A stretch of DNA of 64,000 nt from Flavobacteriales bacterium (lineage in GTDB: Bacteria > Bacteroidota > Bacteroidia > Flavobacteriales_D > Sanyastnellaceae), in NCBI GenBank assembly GCA_022447625.1, contig JAKVAX010000011.1, positions 43,220 through 107,219 of the forward strand, in the 5' to 3' direction. The notes beneath the pieces were generated by a model, which saw only the letters and a program-made list of their open reading frames with translations, made no database searches and was not told the DNA's origin. Positions 9,579 through 17,807 of this stretch are shown here, piece after piece. Numbering within the stretch: position 1 is the first letter of the stretch; each line of letters opens with the position of its first letter. The position numbers and the translations under genes were made by a program.

Positions 9579-9650
9579 GCTTATGGCTTAAGGCTGAAAC
9601 CACCAAACCGTTTTGAGACTTAGGCCTTACGCCATTCGCCATTCGCCAGA
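9579..9650. repeat. Degenerate 7-bp tandem arrays after pirin gene
   Basis: GGCTTAT-GGCTTAA-GGCTGAA directly after the stop and CGCCATT-CGCCATT-CGCCA at 9630-9648, each with a strict 7-base period. Confidence 0.7.
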
Positions 9651-9818
9651 AAGTACATGATATTTATCACCTTCCCCACAGCCCCCTCCAACCACTGAAA
9701 ACCCTAATTTGAAGGGAAAGTCCATTCCCATCGAACCTTCGTTTACACATATTCGTCCGTGATTTGTATGCCTTTTTCTCAGGTGGAAGTATTGATGGTG
9801 TTTGTCAGGGAAGTACTT

Positions 9819-9853
9819 GACTAGAGACGAGAGTCTGGAGACTAGGGACTTCT
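9819..9853. repeat. Degenerate heptamer array (GACTAGA-type)
   Basis: Five units in phase: GACTAGA, GACGAGA, GTCTGGA, GACTAGG, GACTTCT. Part of the 436-base gap 9579-10014, in which I see no gene; the rest (9650-9818) has no feature I can support. Confidence 0.7.
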
Positions 9854-9884
9854 CGAGCAATATCATTTGATCTATATCCAAGGC

Positions 9885-9919
9885 CCTCGACACTCGACAC
9901 TCGACCCTTGTCTCTCGAC
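9885..9919. repeat. Degenerate heptamer array (ACTCGAC-type)
   Basis: CCTCGAC, ACTCGAC, ACTCGAC, CCTTGTC, TCTCGAC in phase. A second array 30 bases after the GACTAGA-type one. Confidence 0.75.
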
Positions 9920-9992
9920 CACCATTGCATTCACAATTATTGTGTTGTATAACTCGTTCTAATCCTGTCTCTTAGAAGACAACTAATCACTA

Positions 9993-10019
9993 TTCCGCCT
10001 TTGGCGGACTAATCATGCT
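9993..10019. repeat. Hairpin repeat with ACTAATCATGCT tail
   Basis: TTCCGCC-TTT-GGCGGA stem-loop followed by CTAATCATGCT. From 9995 on it is identical at 24 of 25 positions to 38058-38082. Its tail supplies the ATG at 10015 in front of the next gene. Confidence 0.75.
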
Positions 10020-10023
10020 AAAC

Positions 10024-10800
10024 ATGCTAAGCCTCCGTTCCCTCACCCTCCTATTCTCCCTTTGTTTTGTTTGTTTATTCGCTAGCGCGGAAACGATGAC
10101 GATTCATGTTTTTGTGGCATTGTGCGATAACAAGCATCAAGGGATTGTGCCGGTGCCGGAGAAGATTGGCAATGGGAAAGACCCGCGGTTGAATTTGTAT
10201 TGGGGAGCTGGGTATGGAGTGAAGTCTTTTTTCAAGCTGAAGACGGATGATTGGGAACTGGTGAGTTCGCCGGAAAGTGATAACCCATACATTTTGGAAC
10301 GGGTGCTGTTTAAGCATGCCACACAGGATGTTTATCTGTTGGCCGACGCTTATGATGGGGAACGCATCAAAGACTGTGTGGAAGACTTCTTGCTCGCTTC
10401 GAATACGCAGAATACTGAAACGGTTACGTACAATGGGAGCTCATTGAGCTTCGGTGGCAGCTCAGATTTGGTGTCATATATCGGACACGATGGTCTGATG
10501 GAATTCTCTGTAGACTTAGAATACATCGACCCCGTCAGTAACGGGATCGATGTGATTATTTTGGCTTGTTATAGTCATGATTACTTTTCGCCAGAAATCG
10601 AACAAACGGGCGCCAATCCACTGCTGTGGACGACTCATCTAATGGCTCCGGAGGCTTATACTTTGAAGTCAGCCATTGACGGTTGGCTTCTCGGAGAGTC
10701 AGGGAAGCAGATTGATGAGCGTGCTGCGATTACCTACCAGAAATATCAAAAATGCAGCCTGAAAGGCGCCCACAATCTCTTTACAACTGGCTTTAATTGA
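10024..10800 (+). CDS. Secreted protein with caspase-like (clan CD) His/Cys pattern
   Basis: 258 residues from ATG 10024, chosen because the upstream in-frame ATG (10015) lies inside a dispersed repeat; either start gives a signal peptide (LTLLFSLCFVCLFASAE). Two features recall clan CD cysteine peptidases: a hydrophobic strand ending in His-Asp-Gly (LVSYIGHDG, His about 155) and a second strand ending in Ala-Cys (VIILACYSHDY, Cys about 182). This is the order and spacing logic of caspase/gingipain-like folds, but no family match is claimed. The signal-peptide end is encoded by an exact copy of the 15-bp palindrome. Confidence 0.7.
   Translation: MLSLRSLTLLFSLCFVCLFASAETMTIHVFVALCDNKHQGIVPVPEKIGNGKDPRLNLYWGAGYGVKSFFKLKTDDWELVSSPESDNPYILERVLFKHATQDVYLLADAYDGERIKDCVEDFLLASNTQNTETVTYNGSSLSFGGSSDLVSYIGHDGLMEFSVDLEYIDPVSNGIDVIILACYSHDYFSPEIEQTGANPLLWTTHLMAPEAYTLKSAIDGWLLGESGKQIDERAAITYQKYQKCSLKGAHNLFTTGFN
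10078..10092 (+). repeat. 15-bp dispersed palindrome, exact copy
   Basis: TTCGCTAGCGCGGAA, encoding FASAE at a signal-peptide end. Confidence 0.85.
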
Positions 10801-12090
10801 TTATTCAATCAGCACACGCGTCACCTGAGTTCCTGATTGAATCAAGTAAACACCGCTAGCCAAATCTGACAGATCCAATTGTTGAATTGGACTCATCGTT
10901 TGCAACTGTTGAATCACTTTACCACTGGCGTGGAAAATGGAAATCTGTGTTCCGATTGGAGATTCAATATTCAATACACCGGTGCTTGGATTTGGCCAAA
11001 TAGCGAATTCCGCGTTAGCGAAATCAGACACTGTAATACTCACAGCACAATCTGGAGCATCACTTGCAGCTCCGCCTAAGACGCCTGCTTCAGCCCAACC
11101 ATTGAACCATTCTCCACCAGAGAAGTCAGTCCAGTTATTCAAGTTCATGTATTGATCACCGTCGAATGTTGCATTGATACGGTAAACCTTCATGGCTTCG
11201 TTGTTGTCATTCCAGGTCAACGGTTGGCCTGCTTCACAAACCTCAGGTCCAATAGGTCCATCACAATTCGGGCGAAGGAAATACACGTAATCGTCGTACT
11301 CAGGGGCTTCACCATAGCACCAAGCAATTCCGGCATCATCGATGCATACTGCGGCATACTCGTCACAAGCAATTCCTTTCGGGTATACGCCATAATCTTG
11401 GTACATGCGGGCTAGGAATGTCGTGTGACGCCCCGCGCGATCTGGGTCATCATAGTGGGTATCTGTAATTGTGTTTTCCATAAAAGGAGCCTCGATAAAA
11501 TCGTTGAATCCAATGGTCATGTATTGATTGTATGGGTCCTCTAAGGCTTCATCGCTGTATACTGTCCCATTTTCTGCAGTGAAGTATGCATCACCCATGA
11601 TAGCCATTCCTGCTGAGATACCGCCTACTACTCCTCCGCGAACGTTGAGCAAGTTGTTGATGGCGTCTTCTATGGCTGTTCCGCGCCAGTAGGATATGTA
11701 ATCCCACTGATTACCTCCGGCCATCCAGATCGCCTCGGCATGTTGGACTTGCTCGATTACGTATGGATCCTCAGCTGCAGAGGCATCGTTAAATAGGATG
11801 GTCTCTACTGAGTTAATCGTTACACCAAGGTCAGAGAAAAAGTAGTCGTTGTATCCATCTGAACCGCTCGCGCGAAGAACTACCACCTCTCCGCCATTGG
11901 CTCGCTCAAGGAACCATTTCATGGCCTCATCGTTCTCTCCTGCACCGCCCATTAGGACGACACCAAAGTTGGGTTCAACATCTAAATCTGCTTCATCACC
12001 TGTGAAGAAGCTCTCGTATGATTGTGCCTGCATCGCTCCTGAAAGAAGCAACGCAAACATCCATGTGAAAAGTGATTTCGTATTCATCAT
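10801..12090 (-). CDS. T9SS-secreted cyanophycinase-like S51 peptidase
   Basis: 429 residues: signal peptide (1-22, ending AMQAQ), a peptidase S51 domain (about 40-300) and a T9SS type A sorting domain (about 355-429: FAIWPNPSTGVLNIESPIG ... SGVYLIQSG). The S51 nucleophile elbow is GGISAGMAI with Ser about 159; GGAGEND and MAGGNQWDY match other conserved S51 loops. Cyanophycinases are serine exopeptidases that cut multi-L-arginyl-poly-L-aspartate into beta-Asp-Arg dipeptides. The sorting domain places this copy outside the cell or on its surface. It overlaps the upstream gene by four bases, the last gene of a susC-susD operon. Specificity is inferred; other S51 peptidases exist. Confidence 0.85.
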   Translation of the reverse strand: MMNTKSLFTWMFALLLSGAMQAQSYESFFTGDEADLDVEPNFGVVLMGGAGENDEAMKWFLERANGGEVVVLRASGSDGYNDYFFSDLGVTINSVETILFNDASAAEDPYVIEQVQHAEAIWMAGGNQWDYISYWRGTAIEDAINNLLNVRGGVVGGISAGMAIMGDAYFTAENGTVYSDEALEDPYNQYMTIGFNDFIEAPFMENTITDTHYDDPDRAGRHTTFLARMYQDYGVYPKGIACDEYAAVCIDDAGIAWCYGEAPEYDDYVYFLRPNCDGPIGPEVCEAGQPLTWNDNNEAMKVYRINATFDGDQYMNLNNWTDFSGGEWFNGWAEAGVLGGAASDAPDCAVSITVSDFANAEFAIWPNPSTGVLNIESPIGTQISIFHASGKVIQQLQTMSPIQQLDLSDLASGVYLIQSGTQVTRVLIE

Positions 12091-12965
12091 TTTGCGGTCA
12101 TCACCGTTATTTCGACTTCTGACATTTCGAGAAGTCCGTTTTCATTGGCCGAGCTTTCTCCTGGTGAAAATAACACCACTTGTCCAGCGCCGGCCACGCT
12201 AAATCCATTATTTGATACCACTAGGGCCGTAGACTCCCCTATTCCAAACACAGGCGTATTTGGGTGATCGTGCATCGCGGTCAGTGCACGATTATATCTG
12301 CTGCGCTCAACGAAGTGTTGATCGATGATCGCATGCTGTAGAAGGCCGAGACCTTCTGAATAGATTCCATTGTTCGCCTTCAAACGTCGGTAAGTAGACT
12401 CATATTCAGGCTCGAGTTGCTGATCGCCGGTGATCATGACTTCACTCATGACCGCTGCACCCGCGCTCGTACCCGCAATGACACAACCGTTCTTGAAAGC
12501 CTGATGTAGGTCTTCTTTCAGATTCCTCTTTTCCACAACCTCCATGAATCGATTTTGGTCACCTCCACAAATGTAGATCAAGGAAGCATGAGGGAGTCCG
12601 CTTTTGAGACCTTCACTCTGCTCCAAACCAAAGAAGAAGCTTTCTACTTGTGTGCATCCGAGCTCTGTAAATTGCTTGGTCGCGTAGAATGCCGAAGTAT
12701 CGGGTTCACTACTCGCTGAAGGGATAATGACAATCAGACTGTCTTTCGACGGCATGAGGTCAATCATCTCTTGCACCAAAGACGGAGGTCGTTTTCCTCC
12801 ACCGATGATAAATAGGCTCCCCTTCGCTTCCGGATCGACGAGCTGGAGGCTTTCGATCGAAAATGCTTGATCATCCTTCACCTCATCGCTCACCACCGCA
12901 GGCGGTTCCGATTCCGCGCAAGCGAAAAGGAAAAAGAGCGAAAAACACATTAGAAACTGTTTCAT
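12087..12965 (-). CDS. Cyanophycinase-like S51 peptidase lipoprotein
   Basis: 292 residues. SPII lipobox FLFACAES (lipid Cys 16) anchors it to a membrane, probably the outer membrane. S51 fold with nucleophile elbow AGTSAGAAV (Ser about 167), the same GTSAG sequence as bona fide cyanophycinases, plus the glycine loop FIIGGGKRP (about 53) and YICGGDQNRF (about 131). A surface or periplasmic second hydrolase paired with the secreted one fits two-step breakdown. The start of the next gene overlaps its stop (ATGA). A near-exact copy of the 15-bp palindrome encodes FACAE at the lipobox. Confidence 0.85.
   Translation of the reverse strand: MKQFLMCFSLFFLFACAESEPPAVVSDEVKDDQAFSIESLQLVDPEAKGSLFIIGGGKRPPSLVQEMIDLMPSKDSLIVIIPSASSEPDTSAFYATKQFTELGCTQVESFFFGLEQSEGLKSGLPHASLIYICGGDQNRFMEVVEKRNLKEDLHQAFKNGCVIAGTSAGAAVMSEVMITGDQQLEPEYESTYRRLKANNGIYSEGLGLLQHAIIDQHFVERSRYNRALTAMHDHPNTPVFGIGESTALVVSNNGFSVAGAGQVVLFSPGESSANENGLLEMSEVEITVMTAK
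12912..12926 (-). repeat. 15-bp dispersed palindrome, one mismatch
   Basis: Sense reading TTCGCTTGCGCGGAA, encoding FACAE at the lipobox of the S51 lipoprotein. Confidence 0.75.
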
Positions 12966-12969
12966 AACT

Positions 12970-12992
12970 ATAGTCTCTAGCCTAGCGCCTAA
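12970..12992. repeat. Short heptamer array in susD-peptidase gap
   Basis: AGTCTCT-AGCCTAG-CGCCTAA: three degenerate 7-base units in the 23-base gap inside the operon. Confidence 0.4.
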
Positions 12993-14338
12993 TCAACATC
13001 CCACCAAACCGGCTCCTGCATGTTTGGAATCGGACTTGGGACGTTCGGGTTCAACAATCGTTCATTCTGCGGGTAGATCAAACGCAATGGAAACTCGCCA
13101 CTCGGGTTCGACGCACTCACTCCATTCTCATTCGGATCAAGTTGCGGATACCCCGTTCTGCGGTAATCAACCCATGGCTCAGTTTGCGTGAAGAGGGCAA
13201 TGTACTTCTGCTCAATGAGCAACTCCAAATCACTTTCAAAGTCTCCGGAAAAGCTAAATTCACTGACAAATTCATCAATCTCTTCTTGCGTCAAGGTGCC
13301 GAAGGTGTTGTCTTCAACAGATGCTCTGATGGCGTCTTGCATACTCGCTAGCGCGGAACCGGATTGGTTGTCGCGAAGCAAGCACTCTGCCTCAATGAAC
13401 TTCTGCTCAATGTAAGATACGATCTTCACTGGCGAGTCTGGTGACGCCAAGGCCTCTCCCACTTTGCTCTCACCTCCCGTAAATGGGATGATGTCAATGA
13501 AGAAATCGAAACGTGGGTCTTGAATACCCATGATTCCGATGAACTCAATATCGATCACTGCATTCGGCGTAATCTCATAGTACTGGAAGATCGGGTTCGC
13601 ATCGACATCCGTTCCGAGGTAACCGTATTGAAGGTCTTCGAAACTAGAGTTGAAACCATTCTGCGCGGCCAACAAAGCCTCATTCACCTTCGTAGGATCC
13701 ACATTGCTCTGGTGCAACAGATAGCGCGCCTTCAAGGCATACGCAGATTGAATCCAACGCGCGAGATTCCCTTGGTACATGATATCATCATTCGCCGGAG
13801 AGAATACGCTTTCAGAAGCCTGCAAATCTTCAATAGCCTCATCTAGTAATTGATCAATCTGTTCGTAGACAAACGCTTGTGAGTCATAGATTGGCTGGAC
13901 GTTATTCGCGTTAAGGGCTTCACTCAAAGGGGCATCTCCCCAAATGTCAGTGACAACTCCAATATTTGCTGCCATCAAGACCTTTCCAACACCGGCGTAA
14001 TGTGGTGCGCTTTGTTCGTTGGCTTTATCGATCATAAACCGAAGGTTGATCATCGAGCCAGCGTAAAAGTCATCCCACAAATACCCAACGAAGAGCTCGT
14101 CTGGATTGTAATTCTCGGTATTCAGTTCCTGGTTATTCACCCCTTCGAGGTGCTGAGAAAAGATGTTGGTATAACGGAAAGCTCTTCCTCCTAAAGCCTC
14201 AGCCAAGTTGAATTGTGCAGAGGGTAATAGTGTCTCCAACGGCACATCATCTGGCACGTTAGGATTCTCATTGATCTCCTCCAACTTACACGCTGAGAAG
14301 ACCATCATCACTGTGAATAGGTAGATTAAATTCTTCAT
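12989..14338 (-). CDS. SusD/RagB-family lipoprotein
   Basis: 449 residues. Lipobox VFSACKLEE (Cys 17) followed by the typical NENPNVP start of SusD-like proteins. It is helical throughout with TPR-like repeats (for example YALKARYLLHQSNVDPTKVN). SusD-like proteins form the lid over the SusC transporter and bind oligomeric substrate at the cell surface. It starts five bases after the susC stop and is followed by two S51 peptidases rather than glycosidases, so the bound substrate is probably a polypeptide such as cyanophycin (inferred). Confidence 0.92.
   Translation of the reverse strand: MKNLIYLFTVMMVFSACKLEEINENPNVPDDVPLETLLPSAQFNLAEALGGRAFRYTNIFSQHLEGVNNQELNTENYNPDELFVGYLWDDFYAGSMINLRFMIDKANEQSAPHYAGVGKVLMAANIGVVTDIWGDAPLSEALNANNVQPIYDSQAFVYEQIDQLLDEAIEDLQASESVFSPANDDIMYQGNLARWIQSAYALKARYLLHQSNVDPTKVNEALLAAQNGFNSSFEDLQYGYLGTDVDANPIFQYYEITPNAVIDIEFIGIMGIQDPRFDFFIDIIPFTGGESKVGEALASPDSPVKIVSYIEQKFIEAECLLRDNQSGSALASMQDAIRASVEDNTFGTLTQEEIDEFVSEFSFSGDFESDLELLIEQKYIALFTQTEPWVDYRRTGYPQLDPNENGVSASNPSGEFPLRLIYPQNERLLNPNVPSPIPNMQEPVWWDVD
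13354..13368 (+). repeat. 15-bp dispersed palindrome, 14/15
   Basis: CTCGCTAGCGCGGAA, antisense to susD, read there as SALAS: a different frame from the FASAE copies. Confidence 0.8.
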
Positions 14339-14343
14339 TGCTT

Positions 14344-17300
14344 TTAGAATGTAAGTGAGAGTTGAACTCCGTAACTACGTGTGTTCGGTGAATTGAAATA
14401 ATCACGACCGAAGCTGTTTGCCGCTCCAGAAAGCGATGTCTCTGGGTCGATTCCACTGTAGTTCGTGATCAAGAATAAGTTTCGAGTGATAATGCCTACG
14501 GAAGCACCTTTGATCTTCAGTCGTTCACTCATCTCTTGAGGCATGGTCCAAGTGATTCCTAAGTCACGAAGACGAAGCCAGTTCACCTCTTCGATTCCTT
14601 CTTCACTCACGCCAACCAAACCGTAGCGGGTGTAGTAAGACTGATCAAGAGGAACAGCGATAGCATTCGCCTCTCCAGTATTCACATTCACACCTTCGAT
14701 CACCACTTCCTCGCCGCGATTCTCTGTATCAATGTGGGTTCCGTGGAAACGCATCACGTTGGCCGTTCCATTATACATATCGCCTCCTACGCGGATGTCG
14801 AAAAGGAAACTGAGCGACCACTGTCGCCATCCCAATGTGTTTCTCCAACCCGCTGTGAAGTCAGGGTTAGGATCTCCAATGATTTGGCGTTCACTGTCAA
14901 CAATTGGGTATCCTTCATCATTGATCAAGACATTACCATTCGCATCCCTCGCCCAGGCTGTGCCCATGAGAACTCCATATGGTTGTCCTGATACAACTGT
15001 AGACTGCGTACTCGCCAAACCAAAGCTCGGAAGAGGAAGCTCATCCAATCCATCAATGATCGACACCACTTCATTTCGTAGTCTGTTGAAGTTGATGCTC
15101 GTTTGCCAATCCAGCTGATTTGCTGTTTTCGCCTCAACTACTGATGCATTTAATAGGAGTTCCAGACCTGTGTTTCGAATGGGGCCTGTTCCATTCAAGA
15201 CTGCCGTTGTGTAGCCTGAACTTGAAGGAATGAAGCTAATGATGATCGGATCCGTTGTCTCGCTTCGGTACCAAGTCACATCCAGTCCGAGACGATTCTC
15301 GTAGAAGCGAAGGTCTGTTCCAAACTCAATGGTTTCCGTTGTTTCCGGACGTAAATCTGGGTTTCCGATGACACTGTTCGGTTCATAGGCCAAGTTCCCT
15401 TGTACGGGTGCTGCCGCTTCGAAGAAATTCGAGGTGAGGTAAGGACTTGGAGCCCCATTTCCAACGCTCGCGTGGCTTGCTCTGAGTTTACCGTAGCTGA
15501 ATGCTTTCGAATCAATATCAAAGGCGTCCGTAAAGATGAACCCGAGGTTCACCGACGGATAGAAGAAACTGTTGTTGTCAGCTGGAAGATTGGAGAGCCA
15601 ATCGTTCCGGCCGGTGAGGCCTAAGAAAAGGAACCCTTTGTAACCAACATTCGCGTCAACATATGCACCCACACCACGCTGACGACTCAAGAAATCATCG
15701 GCAATCACGTTAATGATATCGACGTTGGAGATGTCGTAGAAATCGGGAATGATGAACCCAACTCCATCAAGTTCCACATCTGTAGTTTCGTAGTTGAAGT
15801 AGTTATGTCCAGCGGTAGCTGAGAACTCCCAATCTTCCCCAAAGTACTTTGAGTACAGGATGAAAAAGTCATTATTCAAGTTCCGCTGCACGGTGGAAGC
15901 ATTGTAGATACGTCCGCCTAGGTCACGATACTCTGCCGAGCGCGCGTCCCAATATGCTTTTACCCGCTGATCGTAGAAATCTGTACTGATACGATTGACG
16001 ATGCTCAGGTTCTCTGTCAGTTCAAGACGAGATTCAAAGCTAGCGATGACACGTTCAACATCTTCTCGGTTGGCGTTCTTGTTGACACTCCAATACGGGT
16101 TGTCATAAACGCTGTGGTAAGTACGCTGGGTTCCATCTGGATTCGAGTAGGCCAAGGGCTCATCTACTGGGTCTTCAAAACCATTTGTCATATCGAAATC
16201 GGCCGGGGCACGCATCAAACCAAGCATCACCCCACTGAGGTTTGAACCGCGTTGACCGCGATCAGAACCAGAACGGATGTAGTTGATATTGGTCTGGACG
16301 AAGAGCTTTTCCTTCCAGTTCGTCTTACCTGTTAATCGCAGGTTCGTTCGTTCGTAGCGCGTATTCGGAATGATACCACGTTGCTGGCTATTTCCGATGG
16401 AAACAAGGAAGCTCGAGCGCTTATTTCCTCCTTCGAAACTGAGGTAGTTATTGGCTGTGATTCCTGTTTGGAAGAAGTTTGGTGCATGCTCGAATGACTC
16501 ACCTGAGATGGCTGGTCCCCATGAGAACCGAGTGCCTTCCACGAATTCATCGAATTCTCCTTGTCCGAACGCCAACTGCGCTTCAGGGAGCTTATTCACC
16601 TGATCAAAGATCACCGTCGATTTGAAGTTAATCTTAGTCTCTTCTCCTCCGCTTTTGGTGGTGATGATCACCGCTCCATTCCCAGCTCTTACCCCGTAAA
16701 GTGCCGATGCTGGTCCACCTTTCAACACGGTGATACTCTCAATATCATCAGGATTGATATCAATTGCACGGTTTGATTGATCAGTGAAGTTGGAACCGCG
16801 GTAGCTATCATCTACCGGAACGCCATCAATGACGTACAACGGTGCATTGCTGCCTGAGATCGATTTGTTACCACGAATTCGCACGGTGGTGCTGGCTCCT
16901 GGTGAACCTGAAGAAGAGGTGACGCTTACACCGGCTACTTTCGAGTTGAGTGAGTTCATCACATTGATCTCGCCAGAGCGTTGAAGTTCTTCTTCTTTTA
17001 CTTCGGTCACTGCGTAACCGACTTTACGTTTGTCTTTTTTGATACCAATCGCTGTCACCACTGCCTCTTCGAGGAGGAGTTGCTCAGGAGTCAATGCCAC
17101 GTGAATTGTGTTCGATTCCGCGATAGCGACTTCTTTAGAAGTATAACCAATGAACGAGAAGACGAGCTTACCGCTCTTAAACTGCTCATCGGTCACTTCA
17201 ATTTGATAGCTTCCATCCAGGTCAGTGAAGGCACCTTTGTTTTCGCCTTTGATCACCACCGTTACTGCTAGTAGTCCTTCATTGGTCTCACTATCAGTCA

Positions 17301-17391
17301 CTTTACCCGAAATGGTTTGTTGCGCTAACGCGGAATACGACCCGGCCAGCAACAACGCTCCCATAAGGAAGAAAGTATGTAAGGATTTCAT
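14344..17391 (-). CDS. SusC/RagA-family TonB-linked outer-membrane transporter
   Basis: 1015 residues, full length. Signal peptide (1-23, SYSALAQ), a CarboxypepD_reg-like beta domain (about 25-110: ISGKVTDSETNEGLLAVTVV), plug domain (about 115-235, with VRIRGNKSISGSNAPLYVID, the SusC plug signature) and a 22-strand barrel ending in the terminal aromatic YGVQLSLTF. It imports oligomers with TonB energy and pairs with the SusD protein that follows it after five bases. First gene of the susC-susD-S51-S51 operon; its leader holds three hairpins shared with the isoaspartyl-peptidase operon. Confidence 0.96.
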   Translation of the reverse strand: MKSLHTFFLMGALLLAGSYSALAQQTISGKVTDSETNEGLLAVTVVIKGENKGAFTDLDGSYQIEVTDEQFKSGKLVFSFIGYTSKEVAIAESNTIHVALTPEQLLLEEAVVTAIGIKKDKRKVGYAVTEVKEEELQRSGEINVMNSLNSKVAGVSVTSSSGSPGASTTVRIRGNKSISGSNAPLYVIDGVPVDDSYRGSNFTDQSNRAIDINPDDIESITVLKGGPASALYGVRAGNGAVIITTKSGGEETKINFKSTVIFDQVNKLPEAQLAFGQGEFDEFVEGTRFSWGPAISGESFEHAPNFFQTGITANNYLSFEGGNKRSSFLVSIGNSQQRGIIPNTRYERTNLRLTGKTNWKEKLFVQTNINYIRSGSDRGQRGSNLSGVMLGLMRAPADFDMTNGFEDPVDEPLAYSNPDGTQRTYHSVYDNPYWSVNKNANREDVERVIASFESRLELTENLSIVNRISTDFYDQRVKAYWDARSAEYRDLGGRIYNASTVQRNLNNDFFILYSKYFGEDWEFSATAGHNYFNYETTDVELDGVGFIIPDFYDISNVDIINVIADDFLSRQRGVGAYVDANVGYKGFLFLGLTGRNDWLSNLPADNNSFFYPSVNLGFIFTDAFDIDSKAFSYGKLRASHASVGNGAPSPYLTSNFFEAAAPVQGNLAYEPNSVIGNPDLRPETTETIEFGTDLRFYENRLGLDVTWYRSETTDPIIISFIPSSSGYTTAVLNGTGPIRNTGLELLLNASVVEAKTANQLDWQTSINFNRLRNEVVSIIDGLDELPLPSFGLASTQSTVVSGQPYGVLMGTAWARDANGNVLINDEGYPIVDSERQIIGDPNPDFTAGWRNTLGWRQWSLSFLFDIRVGGDMYNGTANVMRFHGTHIDTENRGEEVVIEGVNVNTGEANAIAVPLDQSYYTRYGLVGVSEEGIEEVNWLRLRDLGITWTMPQEMSERLKIKGASVGIITRNLFLITNYSGIDPETSLSGAANSFGRDYFNSPNTRSYGVQLSLTF
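17116..17130 (-). repeat. 15-bp dispersed palindrome, 13/15
   Basis: Sense reading GTCGCTATCGCGGAA, encoding VAIAE in susC. Confidence 0.65.
17321..17335 (+). repeat. 15-bp dispersed palindrome, 13/15
   Basis: TGCGCTAACGCGGAA, antisense to susC and read as SALAQ at the signal-peptide end. Confidence 0.65.
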
Positions 17392-17424
17392 TTGAAAAGG
17401 GATTTCTGGATCAATTCATTTCAT

Positions 17425-17441
17425 TTCGCCAAGCGGCGGAA
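17425..17441 (+). repeat. TTCGCC-AAGC-GGCGGAA hairpin in susC leader
   Basis: Long-stem variant of the dispersed palindrome. In the susC mRNA it forms hairpin P3 (TTCCGCC-GCTT-GGCGAA), about 35 bases before the ATG; the other leader has a GC hairpin with a CCGCC/GGCGG stem at the same place. Confidence 0.75.
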
Positions 17442-17526
17442 TCGAATTGGATCTCAGCAATCGAAGATCGGTTGGAGGCCGATCAGATGCGCAGGTTTAC
17501 ATGGAGTGATTGTCAACTGCATACAT

Positions 17527-17534
17527 CAATATTA
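17527..17534 (-). promoter_or_regulatory. Candidate -7 box of the susC operon
   Basis: TAATATTG, one base from TAnnTTTG, with TTG about 20 bases upstream as a -33 element. It aligns with TACATTTG of the sister leader. A second candidate, AACATTTG, lies at 17607-17600. Confidence 0.5.
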
Positions 17535-17710
17535 CGAGTTCGAAGTTTAGCGCGCAAGTGGAAACCTAAAATCGGTTTGTCCTTTTCAAGCTGGACCTTC
17601 AAATGTTAGGGAGTTAGTCATCCCTAAAAGATTGACCCACGCACACAAAGTCAGTCCTTCTTCCATTGCCTTTCAAAAAAATCCTTGAGAACTTGAGGTA
17701 GTTGTTGGTG

Positions 17711-17733
17711 CTCAGGTGGGGGTGGGCCCTGAG
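17711..17733 (+). other. Hairpin CTCAGG-N11-CCTGAG
   Basis: Six-base stem with a G-rich loop in the gap between susC and the patatin gene, followed by ATTTTC. Too weak to call a terminator. The rest of the 416-base gap 17392-17807 holds the susC leader and the patatin promoter. Confidence 0.3.
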
Positions 17734-17781
17734 ATTTTCACCTTCAATGAAACTGATACGGTGATTCTATGCGTTAATCCC

Positions 17782-17789
17782 TAAGTTTG
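17782..17789 (+). promoter_or_regulatory. -7 box of patatin gene
   Basis: TAAGTTTG, a full TAnnTTTG match, 19 bases before ATG 17808. It covers the TTG at 17787, which argues against that TTG as a start codon. Confidence 0.55.
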
Positions 17790-17807
17790 AGCAGACATCA
17801 AACAGCT

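Larger units (their letters stand above)
17425..17534 (-). ncRNA. Structured leader of the susC operon, shared with 42878-43001
   Basis: Minus-strand leader, homologous to the leader of the 42840-41003 operon. In RNA order: -7 box TAATATTG (17534-17527); conserved GTAAACC (about 17504-17498); P1 stem GATCGG/CCGATC (17484-17479 with 17471-17466); P2 stem GATCT/AGATC (17469-17465 with 17454-17450) closing a conserved ten-base loop TCGATTGCTG; P3 at 17441-17425. P1 and P2 overlap by four bases, so their full forms exclude each other, as in attenuators. The matching P1 in the other leader has different bases but still pairs. It could be a riboswitch, a protein-binding leader or an attenuator; no known class fits. 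Confidence 0.6.

Noticed and set aside
13000..17391. Carbohydrate polysaccharide-utilisation locus
   Set aside because: SusC and SusD are present but no glycoside hydrolase or lyase accompanies them; the downstream enzymes are S51 peptidases.
17445..17470. TPP riboswitch, because the susC leader contains CTGAGAT
   Set aside because: The other obligatory TPP sequences (GGGGTGC and the ACCTGATC/GGTAAT region) are absent and the adjacent gene has no thiamine link.
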